DNA of 64,000 nt from Roseovarius sp. MMSF_3359. Lineage in GTDB: Bacteria > Pseudomonadota > Alphaproteobacteria > Rhodobacterales > Rhodobacteraceae. The stretch spans positions 1 to 64,000 of the forward strand of contig NZ_JASHJC010000011.1 of NCBI RefSeq assembly GCF_030733385.1. The letters run 5' to 3'. The stretch's first letter is position 1. Each line of letters begins with the position of its first letter. Under the pieces are notes generated by a model. That model was not told the origin of the DNA. It made no database searches and saw only the letters and a program-made list of their open reading frames with translations. Shown here piece after piece: positions 40,494-49,616 of this stretch. The translations under genes were made by a program, and so were the position numbers.

Positions 40494-41021
40494 ATGCTCA
40501 CAATTGGAACCTTCGGGAAAAAGACAGGCACCAAAGTACAGACCAACCGCTATTGCGAGCAGATTGGGCTGATGCCTGAACCGGGAAGGACCGAGGGTGG
40601 GCAGCGGCGTTATGGAAATGCCAAACTCGACCGACTGTCATTTATCCGGCATGCGCGCCAGCTGGGTTTTTCGCTGGAGGCCATTCGCAAACTCCTGGAT
40701 CTCTCCGACGAACCGAACCGGCCTTGCCATGAAGCAGATGTCATCGCGCGCCGCCAGTTGAAGCATGTTGAGCAACGTATCGCGCGGCTGGAGGCGCTGC
40801 GTACTGAACTACAGCGCATGGTGCTTGAATGTAGCGGCGGAAGTGCTTCGGAATGCCGTGTCCTGGAAGTTTTGAGGGACTGTCTGACATCAGCGGCAGA
40901 AAAAGCAAACTCATCACCACAGAATTCTACCGCTATTCGCGCAACCCATAATATGTTGCCGATATGGCCATCCTTTTGGGTTTTGGCCTTTTGTTCTCGT
41001 CCATCTGGGCATGGCCCGTGA
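40494..41021 (+). CDS. PbrR/CadR-like MerR-family regulator
   Basis: A 175-residue MerR protein: LTIGTFGKKTGTKVQ begins the HTH, QRRYGNAKLDRLSFIRHARQ follows, and three metal-binding cysteines appear as NRPCHEA, LECSGG and SECRVL, the pattern of Zn/Cd/Pb sensors. The normally fixed IRYYE is NRYCE here, which may affect promoter bending. The last 40 residues have no similarity and run into a decayed gene, so the natural stop was probably lost. It is divergent from sco with the operator between, and is the probable regulator of several such promoters. Confidence 0.84.
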   Translation: MLTIGTFGKKTGTKVQTNRYCEQIGLMPEPGRTEGGQRRYGNAKLDRLSFIRHARQLGFSLEAIRKLLDLSDEPNRPCHEADVIARRQLKHVEQRIARLEALRTELQRMVLECSGGSASECRVLEVLRDCLTSAAEKANSSPQNSTAIRATHNMLPIWPSFWVLAFCSRPSGHGP

Positions 41022-41137
41022 TGGCAGTTGGAATTACCGCTTTGGCCATTGCCCCATTTGCCGAAGAGCCGTGACTGCGCGAGCAGTATGGTGGGAAATT
41101 CGATGAGTATTGCGCTGCAACGCGTCGGTTCCTGTAA
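40959..41137 (+). pseudogene. Remnant of an isoprenylcysteine-methyltransferase-like gene
   Basis: One frame reads ADMAILLGFGLLFSSIWAWP, then ALAIAPFAEEP, a TGA where the family has Trp, and LREQYGGKFDEYCAATRRFL. This is the C-terminal end of an ICMT-type membrane methyltransferase. The N-terminal part is gone; the merR reading frame now runs into it. Confidence 0.75.
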
Positions 41138-41173
41138 GAAGGTTGGTTCACAAAAATGTCATAATTTGGCATA

Positions 41174-41204
41174 TTGAACCTCTAGCAGCTATAGGATGTA
41201 GAAG
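41174..41204 (+). promoter_or_regulatory. MerR-type promoter before L,D-transpeptidase 3
   Basis: TTGAAC (41174-41179), 19 bp (CTCTAGCAGCTATAGGATG, dyad CTnTAGCnGCTATAG), TAGAAG (41199-41204). Confidence 0.8.
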
Positions 41205-41236
41205 ACCGTAATCTCGGAGAGAAGGCGAGCGGACCA

Positions 41237-41806
41237 ATGAATAATTCGTCTAAGACAAGACGCCAATTTATTTGTTCGGCAGCGATTGGGTTTGTTTCCG
41301 CGCCAGCGTTCCTTAGGGCCCAAGAACTAGAGCCGTCGGCAGTACGCAGGAATATCTCCTCATTCAGCGTAGTTTCTTGGCAAGACCATTTTGTCGATTT
41401 GAAACATGGTGCGATACTATGTGACATCGATTCCCGCGCAGTCCAATATTGGTCAGAGGATGAGAGTGTCTACAAGCTATACCCATCGAGTATTCCGGCG
41501 TCGGAAGAATTAACTCGTCGCGGCTATACAAGGGTCGTAAGAAAAGTAGAAGGTCCCAGTTGGCGACCCACACCATCAATGAAATTGCGAAACCCGGAAT
41601 GGCCGGACTATTGGCCGCCTGGACCCGACAATCCTCTAGGAACGCACGCACTCTATCTATCCTGGCAATATTACAGGGTGCACGGTACGGGGGACACACG
41701 GAAAATCGGAAGGCGGTCGTCCAATGGTTGTATCGGGCTTTATAACGAGCATATCGCCGAACTCTTCGACCTCGCCGAAGTTGGTACTCAAGTGAGGATA
41801 TTCTGA
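41237..41806 (+). CDS. L,D-transpeptidase (YkuD), copy 3
   Basis: A 189-residue periplasmic enzyme with a twin-arginine type signal (KTRRQFICSAAIGFVSAPAF). The YkuD active site is RVHGTGDTRKIGRRSSNGCIG with catalytic Cys. Its middle part (GPSWRPTPSMKLRNPEWPD) is like the enzyme at 21.3 kb, and both share the MerR-type promoter. It is probably a metal-induced peptidoglycan crosslinker. Confidence 0.9.
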   Translation: MNNSSKTRRQFICSAAIGFVSAPAFLRAQELEPSAVRRNISSFSVVSWQDHFVDLKHGAILCDIDSRAVQYWSEDESVYKLYPSSIPASEELTRRGYTRVVRKVEGPSWRPTPSMKLRNPEWPDYWPPGPDNPLGTHALYLSWQYYRVHGTGDTRKIGRRSSNGCIGLYNEHIAELFDLAEVGTQVRIF

Positions 41807-41954
41807 ACGTTCGAGCATGCTCAATTGTTACATTTGTCGTTGTAAGTTAGAGAGCAGAGGATCGTTTTGAGATGGCGACATTCAGAAGGACGTCTGCTTG
41901 CGATCCGTTGCCCTTGGTCACGGTTCCGGCATTAGGAAAAAGGTTGTATCAAAA

Positions 41955-43946
41955 ATGATACCGGAAAGCGGCCACTTTGCCCTGGTTCTAGCGCTCGCCG
42001 TCGCTCTGGTACAAAGTGTTCTGCCGATCCTTGGTGCGCGTACCGGGCGCGCGCTCTTGATGGAAAGCGCTCGCACGACGGCGTTGCTGCAGATGATTCT
42101 GGTGGGCATAGCCTTCGCATCCCTCGTCCGCTCGTTTGTGGTAAGTGATTTCACAGTTCGCAACGTCTTGGAGAACTCGCATTCCCTAAAACCGATGATA
42201 TTCAAGGTTGCCGGCAGCTGGGGCAGCCACGAAGGGTCGTTGCTGCTCTGGACCCTGATCCTCGTCGTATTTGGTGCCGGTGTTGCGCTTCTTGGGGGCA
42301 ACATTCCGGCTGCTTTGAAGGCCAGGACCTTGTCGGTCCAGGCATGGATCAGTGCCGGGTTCCTGACGTTTATGCTCTTCACCTCGAACCCGTTTGAACG
42401 GGTGTTTCCGCCACCGCTCGATGGGCAGGACCTCAATCCGCTGCTACAGGATATCGGTTTGGCGATGCATCCGCCGCTACTCTATTTCGGCTATGTGGGG
42501 TTCTCGATCGTTTTTTCTTTCGCTGTCGCAGCGCTGATCGAAGGCCGGGTCGACCCAGCCTGGGCTCGCTGGGTGCGCCCGTGGGCGCTTGCCGCCTGGA
42601 TCAGCCTGACAGCCGGGATCGCCCTTGGATCGTGGTGGGCCTATTATGAACTTGGATGGGGCGGCTGGTGGTTCTGGGACCCGGTCGAGAACGTTTCATT
42701 CATGCCCTGGCTCCTCGGAACCGCACTATTGCATTCGGCAATTGTGACTGAGAAACGCGATACATTTAAAAGCTGGACGATTTTGTTGGCCATCTTGACC
42801 TTCTCTCTGTCCCTCCTTGGCACCTTCATCGTGCGCTCGGGGCTTCTGACCTCTGTCCATGCGTTCGCTGTTGACCCCGAGCGCGGGCTCTACATTCTCG
42901 GACTGCTTGGGGTGACCATCGTCGGATCGCTGACACTTTACGCGTGGCGTGCTCCGCAGCTTGAGCCGGGCGGTCTCTTTCGGCCTATCAGCCGCGAGGC
43001 CGGCCTGCTGATCAACAACCTGCTTCTCGCGACGGCAACAGCCACCGTGCTCTTCGGCACACTCTATCCGCTCTTTGTCGAAGCGCTCGCAGACGAAAAG
43101 GTGTCCGTCGGCCCGCCCTATTTCAACACAACCTTCATCCCGTTCATGCTCCCGCTGGTGATCATGATGGGCATCGGCCCCTTTCTTTCCTGGAAGCGGG
43201 CGGACCTGCCGGGCGTCTGGCAGAGACTCCGCTGGGTTCTGGCCATCGCCTTGGGAGTGGGTCTTGTGGTCTGGTATTTGCAAACCGACGGACCACTTCT
43301 GGCCGTCATCTCCCTGGCAATCGCGGCTTGGGTCTTTGCGGCAAGCCTTCGGGAATGGGCACTTCGGATAAAAATGTTCGATGCGCCCCTTCCAGAATCG
43401 CTGCGGCGTGCCCGTAATCTGCCGCGGGCCGCGCATGGTATGACCTTGGCGCATATCGGTATTGCGGTCTTGATCTTGGGGTTTGTTGGCTCCACGGCGT
43501 GGAAAGAGGAACGGATCATCTTCGCCGAGCCTGGAACGAGAGTCGAGATCGCCGGGTTCGAGGTTGTCTTCGAGGGTATCGAACGCGTCCAGGGTCCGAA
43601 CTATATCGCGCAGCAGGGTCAACTGCGCGTCTTGAAAAACGGTGCCGAACTCACCTGGCTGCGCCCCGAGCGGCGCAGCTATCCTGTCGCAGGAAGTACG
43701 ACGACGGAATCGGCAATCCGAACGACGCTGGCAGGCGATCTTTATGTGACGATCGGCGAACCAGCCGCGGATAAGGCGTCAGGCAAGTGGACGGTACGCA
43801 TACTCTACGAACCGTTTGTAACCTGGATTTGGATCGGAGCAGTTATGTTGATCCTGGGCGGCGCTCTTTCAATGTCCGACCGCCGACTGCGAGTCGGTGT
43901 GCCAAAACGCGCGCGCCGGGGTCCCGCGCCGCAACCGGCGGAGTGA
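41955..43946 (+). CDS. ccmF: Cytochrome c maturation heme lyase subunit CcmF
   Basis: A 663-residue membrane protein. The tryptophan-rich heme site WWFWDPVENVSFMPWL and SWGSHEGSLLLW are typical of CcmF, which joins heme to apocytochrome c with CcmH. ATG 41955 starts MIPESGHFALVLALA, the family's usual beginning. It begins the ccmF-G-H-I cluster. The genes ccmA-E needed for heme delivery are not in the window and presumably come from the chromosome. Confidence 0.94.
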   Translation: MIPESGHFALVLALAVALVQSVLPILGARTGRALLMESARTTALLQMILVGIAFASLVRSFVVSDFTVRNVLENSHSLKPMIFKVAGSWGSHEGSLLLWTLILVVFGAGVALLGGNIPAALKARTLSVQAWISAGFLTFMLFTSNPFERVFPPPLDGQDLNPLLQDIGLAMHPPLLYFGYVGFSIVFSFAVAALIEGRVDPAWARWVRPWALAAWISLTAGIALGSWWAYYELGWGGWWFWDPVENVSFMPWLLGTALLHSAIVTEKRDTFKSWTILLAILTFSLSLLGTFIVRSGLLTSVHAFAVDPERGLYILGLLGVTIVGSLTLYAWRAPQLEPGGLFRPISREAGLLINNLLLATATATVLFGTLYPLFVEALADEKVSVGPPYFNTTFIPFMLPLVIMMGIGPFLSWKRADLPGVWQRLRWVLAIALGVGLVVWYLQTDGPLLAVISLAIAAWVFAASLREWALRIKMFDAPLPESLRRARNLPRAAHGMTLAHIGIAVLILGFVGSTAWKEERIIFAEPGTRVEIAGFEVVFEGIERVQGPNYIAQQGQLRVLKNGAELTWLRPERRSYPVAGSTTTESAIRTTLAGDLYVTIGEPAADKASGKWTVRILYEPFVTWIWIGAVMLILGGALSMSDRRLRVGVPKRARRGPAPQPAE

Positions 43947-43950
43947 CGTG

Positions 43951-44502
43951 ATGAAACGCATGGTCGTCGCCTTGCCGGCGCTGGTCGCCCTGATATTGGG
44001 CGGCTTCTTTCTTTGGGGGCTCAATCCAGATCGCGATCCGAACGCGGTGCCCACGGCGCGGATCGCCAAACCGGTTCCCGAATTTGATTTGCCCGCCGTC
44101 GCCGGGATTGAAACACCGGGTCTGTCTGCGGACAATCTTCGTGAGACCGGCGAGCCAGTTCTTGTCAACGTTTTTGCCTCGTGGTGTGTGCCCTGCCGGG
44201 CGGAGCACGCCGTCCTCACCCGTTTCGTCGAACAGGACGGCATTCGCTTGATGGGGATCAACTACCAGGACAAGCCCGAGGACGCGGCAGATTGGCTGGC
44301 AGATCTCGGAAATCCCTACGAACGCATCGGCTCCGATCTCGATGGCCGTGTCGGGGTTGATTGGGCAATATCAGGCGTGCCGGAAACTTTCGTCGTCGAT
44401 GCCAATGGCGTCGTGGTTTTCCGGTATGTCGGCCCGATCATCGCTCCAGAGGCCCAGGCCGAAGTCCGCGCCGCTCTCGATGCTGCAAAGGAACCGCTAT
44501 GA
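43951..44502 (+). CDS. ccmG: Thioredoxin-like CcmG (DsbE)
   Basis: A 183-residue membrane-anchored thioredoxin. The active site is FASWCVPCRAEH; GVPETFVVDANG contains the cis-Pro. It keeps the CxxCH cysteines of apocytochrome c reduced. It starts 4 bases after ccmF and overlaps ccmH by 4 bases. Confidence 0.93.
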   Translation: MKRMVVALPALVALILGGFFLWGLNPDRDPNAVPTARIAKPVPEFDLPAVAGIETPGLSADNLRETGEPVLVNVFASWCVPCRAEHAVLTRFVEQDGIRLMGINYQDKPEDAADWLADLGNPYERIGSDLDGRVGVDWAISGVPETFVVDANGVVVFRYVGPIIAPEAQAEVRAALDAAKEPL

Positions 44503-44975
44503 AACGGTGGATTCTCGTGCTTTTCATAACGTTTGCGGCGAGCCTCGCGTGGGGCTTGGAACCTGATGAGATCCTCAGTGATCGTGGACTGGAGCAACGC
44601 GCTCGCGATCTCTCGAAGCAGTTGCGCTGCGTTGTTTGCCTGAACCAGGACATTGACAGTTCCAATGCCGGTGTGGCGCGCACGATGCGCATTCTGCTCC
44701 GTGAGCGGCTGGTGGCAGGCGACAGCGATGAGGAGGTCCGCGCCTTCTTTGTCGAGCGCTATGGCGATTTCGTGCTCTTTCAACCTCCGCTGAAAGGATC
44801 GACCTATTTGTTGTGGTTCGGTCCGTTCGTGTTTTTTGGCATTGGGGCCGGGATCGTCGTGGTTGTCTTCAGGCGGCACCGGGCCAAGACAGTGCGGATG
44901 TCAGCCGGGTCCTTGAGCGCCGAGGAAGAGCACGAGATCAATGCGTTCCTGCAGTCCGAAGAGGAGCATAAATAG
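44499..44975 (+). CDS. ccmH: Cytochrome c maturation protein CcmH
   Basis: A 158-residue protein with signal peptide (LVLFITFAASLAWG), the redox motif LRCVVCLNQ and the family's FVERYGDFVLFQPP before a membrane helix. It presents apocytochrome to CcmF. The start ATG overlaps the ccmG stop. Confidence 0.93.
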   Translation: MKRWILVLFITFAASLAWGLEPDEILSDRGLEQRARDLSKQLRCVVCLNQDIDSSNAGVARTMRILLRERLVAGDSDEEVRAFFVERYGDFVLFQPPLKGSTYLLWFGPFVFFGIGAGIVVVVFRRHRAKTVRMSAGSLSAEEEHEINAFLQSEEEHK

Positions 44976-44977
44976 CC

Positions 44978-46129
44978 ATGATCTGGATCGTTCTCGTTTT
45001 TCTGGCGCTGGCCACTGCGGTCGCATTGGCTGTCGGATTTCGTCGTGACCCGGAAGCGCTTCCACGCAGGGATGGGGCCATTGCGATCCTCAGGGATCAG
45101 CTTCGCGAAATCGAGGCAGACCGGGATCGCGGACTGATCAACGACGACGAGGCGACGGCCGCAGAGGTCGAGGTCAAGCGCCGGATTCTCTCGGTGTCAC
45201 GCAGCGAAGGTCAGGTTGTCGCGCACAATTCCGGACGGTGGGTGATCGCGGTGGCAGCACTTCTGGTGCCACTGACCGCCGGCATGCTCTATCTCCAGAT
45301 CGGCGCGCCTTCGATCGAAAGTCAGCCATTTGCCGAGCGGAAGGCCGAGCAGGAGCAAGCCACCCAGATCGCCGATCTGACCGCCCGGCTCAAGAACAGA
45401 CTCGAATCAGATGTAAGCGGCGGTCCGACTGAGGGTTGGGTGCTGCTTGGACAAACCTACATGAGGATGCGGCGCTACGCCGAAGCGGTCGATGCCTTCG
45501 CGCGGGTCATCGCGCGCGACGATGCCGACGCTTCGGTTCTGTCGCGTTACGCCGATGCGCTCATTGCAGCGGAGAACGGCATCGTGACACCACAAGCCGA
45601 ACGCGTAATCGACCAGGTCATGGCGCGCGATCCGGCAAACCCGGCGGCCACGTTCTACAAGGCGCAGGCCATGGAGCAGGGCGGCGAACTTACCAGCGCC
45701 CGCGCACTCTTGCTTGAGATGCTCGAAACGGCCGACAGTTTCTATCCCTGGATGGAGATATTTGTCGCCTCTGTGAACCGTCTCGGCGACCAGACAGGCG
45801 AGCCACCGGTCAGCCTGACCGCATTCGCGCCTATCCCGGGCGGCGAGCGCGGTCCGAGTGCAGCCGATGTTGCCGCCGCCGAGGATATGCCGGAAGAGGA
45901 TCGCGAGGCCTTCATCCGCTCCATGGTTGACGGGCTGGCGGCGCGGCTTGAGGAAGATTCGAACGATCTGGATGGGTGGTTCCGTTTGATACGGGCCTAT
46001 GCGGTTCTGGGCGAAGTGGAGGCGGCGGTCGCCGCGCGGGAAAAGGCATTGGCCGTTGTCAACGCACTTCCCGAAAATGACCCGCGCCGCGCCGCGGCCC
46101 TGACACAGCTGGAGGCAGAGATGAATTAG
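44978..46129 (+). CDS. ccmI: Cytochrome c maturation protein CcmI
   Basis: A 383-residue protein with two N-terminal membrane helices separated by a loop (VKRRILS), then TPR repeats (EGWVLLGQTYMRMRRYAEAV; FYKAQAMEQGGELTSARALL). CcmI holds the C-terminal tail of apocytochrome c for CcmH/CcmF. It ends convergent with dsbD, overlapping its end by 4 bases. Confidence 0.92.
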   Translation: MIWIVLVFLALATAVALAVGFRRDPEALPRRDGAIAILRDQLREIEADRDRGLINDDEATAAEVEVKRRILSVSRSEGQVVAHNSGRWVIAVAALLVPLTAGMLYLQIGAPSIESQPFAERKAEQEQATQIADLTARLKNRLESDVSGGPTEGWVLLGQTYMRMRRYAEAVDAFARVIARDDADASVLSRYADALIAAENGIVTPQAERVIDQVMARDPANPAATFYKAQAMEQGGELTSARALLLEMLETADSFYPWMEIFVASVNRLGDQTGEPPVSLTAFAPIPGGERGPSAADVAAAEDMPEEDREAFIRSMVDGLAARLEEDSNDLDGWFRLIRAYAVLGEVEAAVAAREKALAVVNALPENDPRRAAALTQLEAEMN

Positions 46130-48243
46130 CCACCCGCGTTGCCTGCGAGCCCGATCGGGTCGCCAAGGGCGGCTTCGATCGCGTCCATAACCGCACCGGG
46201 AGTCAGGATTTCCGACAGTGGCAACCCCTCAGGAGCCGCAGGTCCATAGACGATGTTGAAGGGAATGCCGAAGCGTCCGTTTGCTTCCAGATAGGCTTGG
46301 ATTCGGGCGTCTGGACGTGTCCAGTCGGCCCGCATGGCCACGACCGTGGGCAAGGCCAATGCATCGACCACTGGCGCGCGGTCCAGGACCAGTGTTTTAT
46401 TCGCCTTGCAGGTCAGACACCAGTCAGCGGTCACGTCGACGAAGACAACGTGTCCCTGGCTTACATACCGGGCAATTTCGGCGCGTTCAAACGCCGCCCA
46501 TTCGATGACCTCACCGCGTGGCTCAACACGCGCATCGACGGTCATCACTGCTGGCAGGGCGAGGGCGGCACCTACCATCGGAACCGCAAGTATCGGTGCC
46601 CAGCGTGTCGCGCGGCCCCATTTACCGACCGCTAAGCTCAGGGTAGCAACGATCAGGGCTGCGGCCACCCATCGGGCAAGCGTCGGCGAGGTCACACCCG
46701 ACAGAACCCAGAACAGCCATGCCGCCGTCATCAAAAGGAGCAGGCCAAGCCCGGCCTTAACGACAAGCATCCATCGCCCCGGCCGTGGCAACGCCGCGAC
46801 TAGGCGCGGCCGCGCGGCGACAACGAGATAGGGCAGGGCAAGGCCGATCCCCATTGCGGTAAACACGACCATCACATCGAGGCTGGACCCGGTCAGGGCG
46901 AATGCGATTGCCGTGCCCAGAAGCGGCGCGGAACAGGGCGTGGCCAGGATCGCTGCAAAGGCGCCGGTGGCAAAATCGCCGACATAGCCCTCTCGTCCGA
47001 GACCGGCGAGACGCGTGGCCAGTCCGGCAGGCAGCCGAATCTCGAACACCCCGAAGAGCGCCGCGGCGAAGAGCCCGAGCACCAGAATCAGGAAGACGAG
47101 AAAGAACGGGTTTTGGAACTGCGTCCCCCAGCCGATGGCATAACCCAAGCTCTGAAGCCCCAGAACAAGTGCTGCGAGCACCCACATGAACGCCAGCGTT
47201 CCAAAGGCAGTCGCCAGGAATCCAAAGCGGATTCGGTGGTGCGTTCCGTCTGCAATTTTCAGCGCCGAGGAGAGTTTGATTGACAGAACCGGCAGCACAC
47301 AGGGCATGGCATTCAGGATGACTCCCCCGCCAAACGCGAGAAGCGCAATCCAGATCAGTGCAGAAAGCTCCCGGCTAGGCGGTGCCAATGTGAATGGGGG
47401 TTCGGCTGGAACCGTGCCAAGCGTCACTGCATCAAAGGTCACCGCGCTCTCTCCATCCGTCAGCGTCAGCGCAAGTGGTGACGGCGGGTCCGACAAGTAG
47501 AGTATCGGAAGCCGCGCCCAGAGTAGGCTTTTGTCAGGCGAGAGCCGAATGTCGGGTGCTCCAAAAGCGGTGCCATCGCCAAGTTCGGGGAAGACGTCGG
47601 GGGTCTGCCATCCTGACGGGCGGCTCAACTGCACGACGAGCGCGTCTTCCCCTTCTACCAAAGCGGCCGATAGCAGCGAGACATCGGACGCGTCGCCGTC
47701 GACCGGCACACGCTCGGCCCAGAGGGCAATCTCAGCGGCGGATGTTTGATCGACTCCGGTCCCGGGTGGCAGCGACAACGTGAGCTCAAAGTTCTCTGGT
47801 ATGCAGACGTTGGAACAGACAAGCAGTGAGACCTCGGCCTTCAGGTCCAACGCTTCTCCGGGGTTGTCTATTGTCAAACGAATTGGATAGGTTAACTCGC
47901 CCGCATATCCGAAATTCTCAATACCAAAGGCGCGGAAACGCGTAGGAGCAGGCCATAGCAACTCCGCTGCCGCAAGGTTGGATGAAGCATTCAAATCGAC
48001 CTCTGGCGGCAACCCGACCTCACCGGGTGAACGCCAATAGGTTTTCCAGCCTTCCTCAAGTGTGATGCTCAGCCCTGCCGAAATTGTTCTTGCGTCGGTT
48101 CGGACACCCTCTTCAACTGTGATGAGCCGAGCCGTAAGAGTAGATGACTGGTATGCGTCGGACTCGGCAGCGGTAGCAAAGCTTGGCGGCTGCAAAAACA
48201 AACCAAATATCAGAAACAAAGCGCCGATTCTGTGGATAATCAT
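46126..48243 (-). CDS. DsbD/ScsB-type thiol reductant transporter
   Basis: A 705-residue membrane protein. After a signal peptide, the N-terminal domain of about 280 residues has a cysteine pair (VCSNVCIPE). The membrane core has AMPCVLPVLSIK and ATPCSAPLLG, whose cysteines pass electrons, and the C-terminal thioredoxin domain has ADWCLTCKANK. It moves electrons from cytoplasmic thioredoxin to the periplasm, for CcmG, SCO and DsbA-like proteins. The N domain is like ScsB of copper-tolerance loci. ATG 48243 gives the signal peptide. Confidence 0.92.
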   Translation of the reverse strand: MIIHRIGALFLIFGLFLQPPSFATAAESDAYQSSTLTARLITVEEGVRTDARTISAGLSITLEEGWKTYWRSPGEVGLPPEVDLNASSNLAAAELLWPAPTRFRAFGIENFGYAGELTYPIRLTIDNPGEALDLKAEVSLLVCSNVCIPENFELTLSLPPGTGVDQTSAAEIALWAERVPVDGDASDVSLLSAALVEGEDALVVQLSRPSGWQTPDVFPELGDGTAFGAPDIRLSPDKSLLWARLPILYLSDPPSPLALTLTDGESAVTFDAVTLGTVPAEPPFTLAPPSRELSALIWIALLAFGGGVILNAMPCVLPVLSIKLSSALKIADGTHHRIRFGFLATAFGTLAFMWVLAALVLGLQSLGYAIGWGTQFQNPFFLVFLILVLGLFAAALFGVFEIRLPAGLATRLAGLGREGYVGDFATGAFAAILATPCSAPLLGTAIAFALTGSSLDVMVVFTAMGIGLALPYLVVAARPRLVAALPRPGRWMLVVKAGLGLLLLMTAAWLFWVLSGVTSPTLARWVAAALIVATLSLAVGKWGRATRWAPILAVPMVGAALALPAVMTVDARVEPRGEVIEWAAFERAEIARYVSQGHVVFVDVTADWCLTCKANKTLVLDRAPVVDALALPTVVAMRADWTRPDARIQAYLEANGRFGIPFNIVYGPAAPEGLPLSEILTPGAVMDAIEAALGDPIGLAGNAGG

Positions 48244-48712
48244 ACACTGGCCCCGATCGGTTGATCTTTCCATTTAAGATCAATCAGCCGAGCAACTGGA
48301 TCGTCGTCCATCTGAATGTGTTCCACTGATAGAAAAAGCGTCCTCACTACACCGGAATTTAACAAGTGATTTTTGGTCCCGGATATTTCTTGCCTGAAGG
48401 GGAAATTATATGTTGCCGCGGTATAATTGTCGAGTTTTACACCTAATACCTCGACGATGTGTACGAACATCTGTTGATATAGCACCCGCACACCTTCGCG
48501 GTAAGGTATGAAATTTTTTCGTTGACTGGTGCAACTCAATCGGCCGTTGGCAGGGCGTTTGCCAAATCTTTGGCCTATGTCCCTTCCTTCGAACCCCAAA
48601 GATTTTGCACCGCACACGACTTGTCGGCCCAGCATAGATATACTCCCGAAATCTGCTTGAACACATTGAATGCTTCAGTCGCTGTAGGGTCAAGTCAAAC
48701 TTTCGAGAGTGT
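48244..48712. other. Noncoding or decayed stretch upstream of dsbD
   Basis: About 470 bp with several overlapping short frames and no recognisable domain. It must hold the dsbD promoter. The base composition is lower in GC than in the genes on either side. Confidence 0.5.
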
Positions 48713-49042
48713 TTATAAAGAGCGATCTTGGCCAATCTCTGTAATCCCACCAGGTGGTGAGCCAGTGAGGAACGGCTCCGTCATCCCAGCATCATTATGT
48801 TCCAAAATATAACAGAGAAACATGAACTGTACATCTTCTTCTGTATCAGCTTCGATGCTGACGAGAAGATCGCGCGAAACGGTCACGACCGCTACATCCT
48901 TCCATCCGGTTTCCTCGGGACACCTCGGATCAGCCACACGGAACTTTACCACATGGGCATGAAACGGATGCCGCATCATTCTGTCCGACTTCCACACCCG
49001 CCGGGCAGAATCAGGGGTTTGAGCAGCGCTGGAATTCTGCAC
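48713..49042 (-). pseudogene. Remnant of a multicopper oxidase C terminus
   Basis: An open frame of 109 codons encodes DRMMRHPFHAHVVKFRVAD and VQFMFLCYILEHNDAGM, matching the C-terminal cupredoxin of CueO/CopA-type oxidases. The first motif (HPFHAH) is intact, but the HCHILEH copper motif is LCYILEH, so two copper ligands are lost. The rest of the gene is missing. Confidence 0.8.
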
Positions 49043-49148
49043 ATGCAGCAGCAGCTAGCTTCGCTCAACTTTGCCCGATAAGATATCCAAAGGTGGGGCG
49101 AAGCTGATGTATGAAAGAATTCCAAGCGTCAGTTGAGCCATTCCGTCC

Positions 49149-49616
49149 TTGCAACAAAGAACTTTGGCACTAACCATACTGACAATTGGAGCTCTAGCGC
49201 GTAGCGCAGGAAGTAATGTTCAAACGATAAGGTACTATGAACAGGTAGGTTTGCTCAAACCAGCCAGGCGTACGAGGGGTGGTCAACGACGGTACCATGT
49301 TGACGACGTTGGTCGGCTTGAATTCATTCGTCACAGTCGACAGTTTGGGTTTTCCTTGGATGCGATCCGCGAACTGCTTGAACTGTCCAGCAGCTCGCAA
49401 GATTCCTGTTGGTCAGCCATTTTCGTTGCGCAACAACAATTGAACGCGTTAGAGCGGAGTTTGTCGCAGCTGCTTGATCGAAAAAAGATCTTGCGACAAT
49501 TAATAATGAAATGCAAATGCAGTAATGTGGAAACCTGCCAAGTTCTTGCGGGCGTCCGCGAGTATTCCGGTTGCGCGTCATCTGACGAACACTTCGGTGG
49601 GCAAAATAACCCTTGA
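49149..49616 (+). CDS. MerR-family regulator, second PbrR/CadR-like copy
   Basis: A MerR protein of about 150 residues: LTIGALARSAGSNVQTIRYY is the HTH, and cysteines in QDSCWSA, MKCKCSN and ETCQVL match Zn/Cd/Pb sensors. Its normal start should be just before LTIGAL, but there the codon is ATA (49176) where the paralogue at 40494 has ATG. A TTG at 49149 is the only conventional start in frame. It is therefore either poorly translated or dead. It is upstream of the CDF-type gene with an intact operator between. Confidence 0.72.
   Translation: MQQRTLALTILTIGALARSAGSNVQTIRYYEQVGLLKPARRTRGGQRRYHVDDVGRLEFIRHSRQFGFSLDAIRELLELSSSSQDSCWSAIFVAQQQLNALERSLSQLLDRKKILRQLIMKCKCSNVETCQVLAGVREYSGCASSDEHFGGQNNP

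Noticed and set aside
42726-43622. 298-codon minus-strand frame inside ccmF
   Set aside because: It is antisense to ccmF and of the Arg/Gln/Asp-rich type that arises opposite high-GC genes.
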